Of a stretch of 34,079 nucleotides of DNA, positions 33,353-34,079 are shown one piece after another. Every line of letters starts with the position of its first letter. The stretch's first letter is position 1. The notes beneath the pieces were generated by a model that ran no database searches, was not told the DNA's origin, and was given only the letters and a program-made list of their open reading frames with translations. Source of the DNA: an uncultured Desulfovibrionaceae bacterium (GTDB lineage Bacteria; Desulfobacterota; Desulfovibrionia; Desulfovibrionales; Desulfovibrionaceae); the NCBI GenBank assembly GCA_949741925.1, contig CATJOY010000016.1, positions 1 to 34,079 on the forward strand. The letters are read 5' to 3'. The position numbers were made by a program, and so were the translations under genes.

Positions 33353-33598
33353 ATGCCCTCCTCTCGGCTCCGTCAGGATGACTGAGCCATGGTTACAAGG
33401 AGACCATAGCGGAAGAACGTATACAGCGCAATTTCCGGCATCTGCCCGGGAAGCAGAAGGCGAGGATAAAGCCCGCCCTGAAGACCCAGACGGTAATGCT
33501 TACCGCGGCGTTCTCCAAGGCGGACCTAGGAACGTACCCCAACGTAATGAGGGCTATGCATCCGAACCGCGGCGAAATCAGCCGCAGTATCTGCCAAC

Positions 33599-34079
33599 TC
33601 AGTTCTTTTCCGGAGCAATGGCAATACGCTTGACGTCCCTGGCCTCCTTGCGGGGCATATCGATCTTGAGAACCCCTTTTGTGAACGATGCGGACACGCC
33701 GGAACCATCCACATCCCCAGGTAAGGCCAGCATGCGACGGAATGAGCCATAGCGTCTTTCCATGCGATAATACCCCTGTCCATCATCCTTGCTCTCGGCT
33801 TCGGATTTTTTCTCGCCGCTGATGATCAACACGCCGTTTTCAAGCTCAACGGTAATATCTTTTTCATTCACCCCCGGCAGCTCCACAGAAACCTGATAGG
33901 CGGTATCCGTAGCCTTCAAATCCAGGCTGGGTTTGAGCCAGGTTTCTTGAGCCGATTCGCGGCCGGAGGGGAGAGCGCTCCACGGCCCCAGGTCCTGAAA
34001 AAAACTATCAAAGACTTTATCGATTTCCGAATGAAAGGCATCTAAAGAGGGAAGGCTCCGGCTCCTGCGCTGCACGGGC
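33599..34079 (-). CDS. Hsp20-family small heat-shock protein (5' end beyond window)
   Basis: At least 158 residues are visible. The alpha-crystallin domain (about 45-155 of the visible part) has KPSLDLKATDTAYQVSVELPG, then NEKDITVELENGVLIISGEK, YYRMERRYGSFRRMLALPGD, and the closing GVLKIDMPRKEARD. These holdases keep unfolded proteins soluble. The visible N-terminus reads VQRRSRSLPSLDAFHSEIDK; the codon at 34073-34075 is GTG, not ATG, and the frame stays open to the window edge, so the true start likely lies further right. It ends in APEKN. Confidence 0.9.
   Translation of the reverse strand, partial: PVQRRSRSLPSLDAFHSEIDKVFDSFFQDLGPWSALPSGRESAQETWLKPSLDLKATDTAYQVSVELPGVNEKDITVELENGVLIISGEKKSEAESKDDGQGYYRMERRYGSFRRMLALPGDVDGSGVSASFTKGVLKIDMPRKEARDVKRIAIAPEKN

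Noticed and set aside
1..34079. CRISPR arrays, tRNA genes, insertion sequences or prophage genes
   Set aside because: No regularly spaced direct repeats, T-loop/acceptor patterns, transposase or integrase motifs were seen on reading both strands by eye; a search program was not available.

Overview
The window looks like ordinary chromosome from a moderately GC-rich sulfate-reducer-type deltaproteobacterium, probably of the Desulfovibrionaceae. The evidence is the gene mix: a two-gene RdgC-like pair, a TIGR03960/DUF2344 radical SAM fusion, a free-standing sigma-54 activator next to a TPR protein, FolE2, YgiW/BON periplasmic proteins, and several sigma-54-like promoters. I see no integrase, transposase, CRISPR array, tRNA or phage module. 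About 25 genes are supported; most carry a clear Shine-Dalgarno sequence that fixes the start.

Layout. 1-320 (minus) is AT-rich and reads leftwards as an rRNA-operon leader (tandem promoters, GC-rich discriminator, boxA); the 16S gene would lie just outside the left edge. 729-1896 (plus) holds two consecutive genes that together look like a split RdgC. 2266-3382 (minus) holds the MEMO-family gene amrB, preceded by a broken GntR regulator with an operator-like palindrome still in place. 3720-8442 (minus) is a sigma-54 activator plus a 1205-residue exported AMIN-like/proline-rich/TPR protein. 8732-10929 (minus) runs methyltransferase, folE2, orphan rod-protein-like gene, terminator.

11118-16332 (plus) holds a GNAT acetyltransferase with its own terminator, then pyrB-pyrC (steps two and three of pyrimidine synthesis), an HD-domain protein with a dead nucleotidyltransferase-like N-terminus, and a HutD/Ves-family protein. 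16399-18273 (minus) is a lipoprotein followed by a metallo-beta-lactamase-fold hydrolase. The lipoprotein is divergent from mtgA (18433-19191, plus), a peptidoglycan glycosyltransferase. 19214-21993 (minus) is a translationally coupled pair of GT4 glycosyltransferases.

22124-23092 (plus) is a pseudo-receiver/GAF-like protein behind a good sigma-54 promoter. It is followed by a 20-bp perfect inverted repeat and a YgiW-type periplasmic OB-fold gene (minus). 24288-32800 (plus) carries a small Sm-like protein, the radical SAM fusion, a two-half M16 peptidase lipoprotein, adenine deaminase and a BON-domain protein. 32873-34079 (minus) has a PNPOx/NimA-like flavoprotein and an Hsp20 chaperone running off the right edge.

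No obvious new multi-gene system is present. The most interesting items are the sigma-54-driven pseudo-receiver protein, the dead-NTase HD protein in the pyr cluster, the split RdgC, the GntR remnant, the GAFTHA activator, the long inverted repeat at 23277-23317, and several GC-rich hairpin leaders (pyrB, hutD-like, ade). Domain calls rest on motif reading by eye, not on searches.
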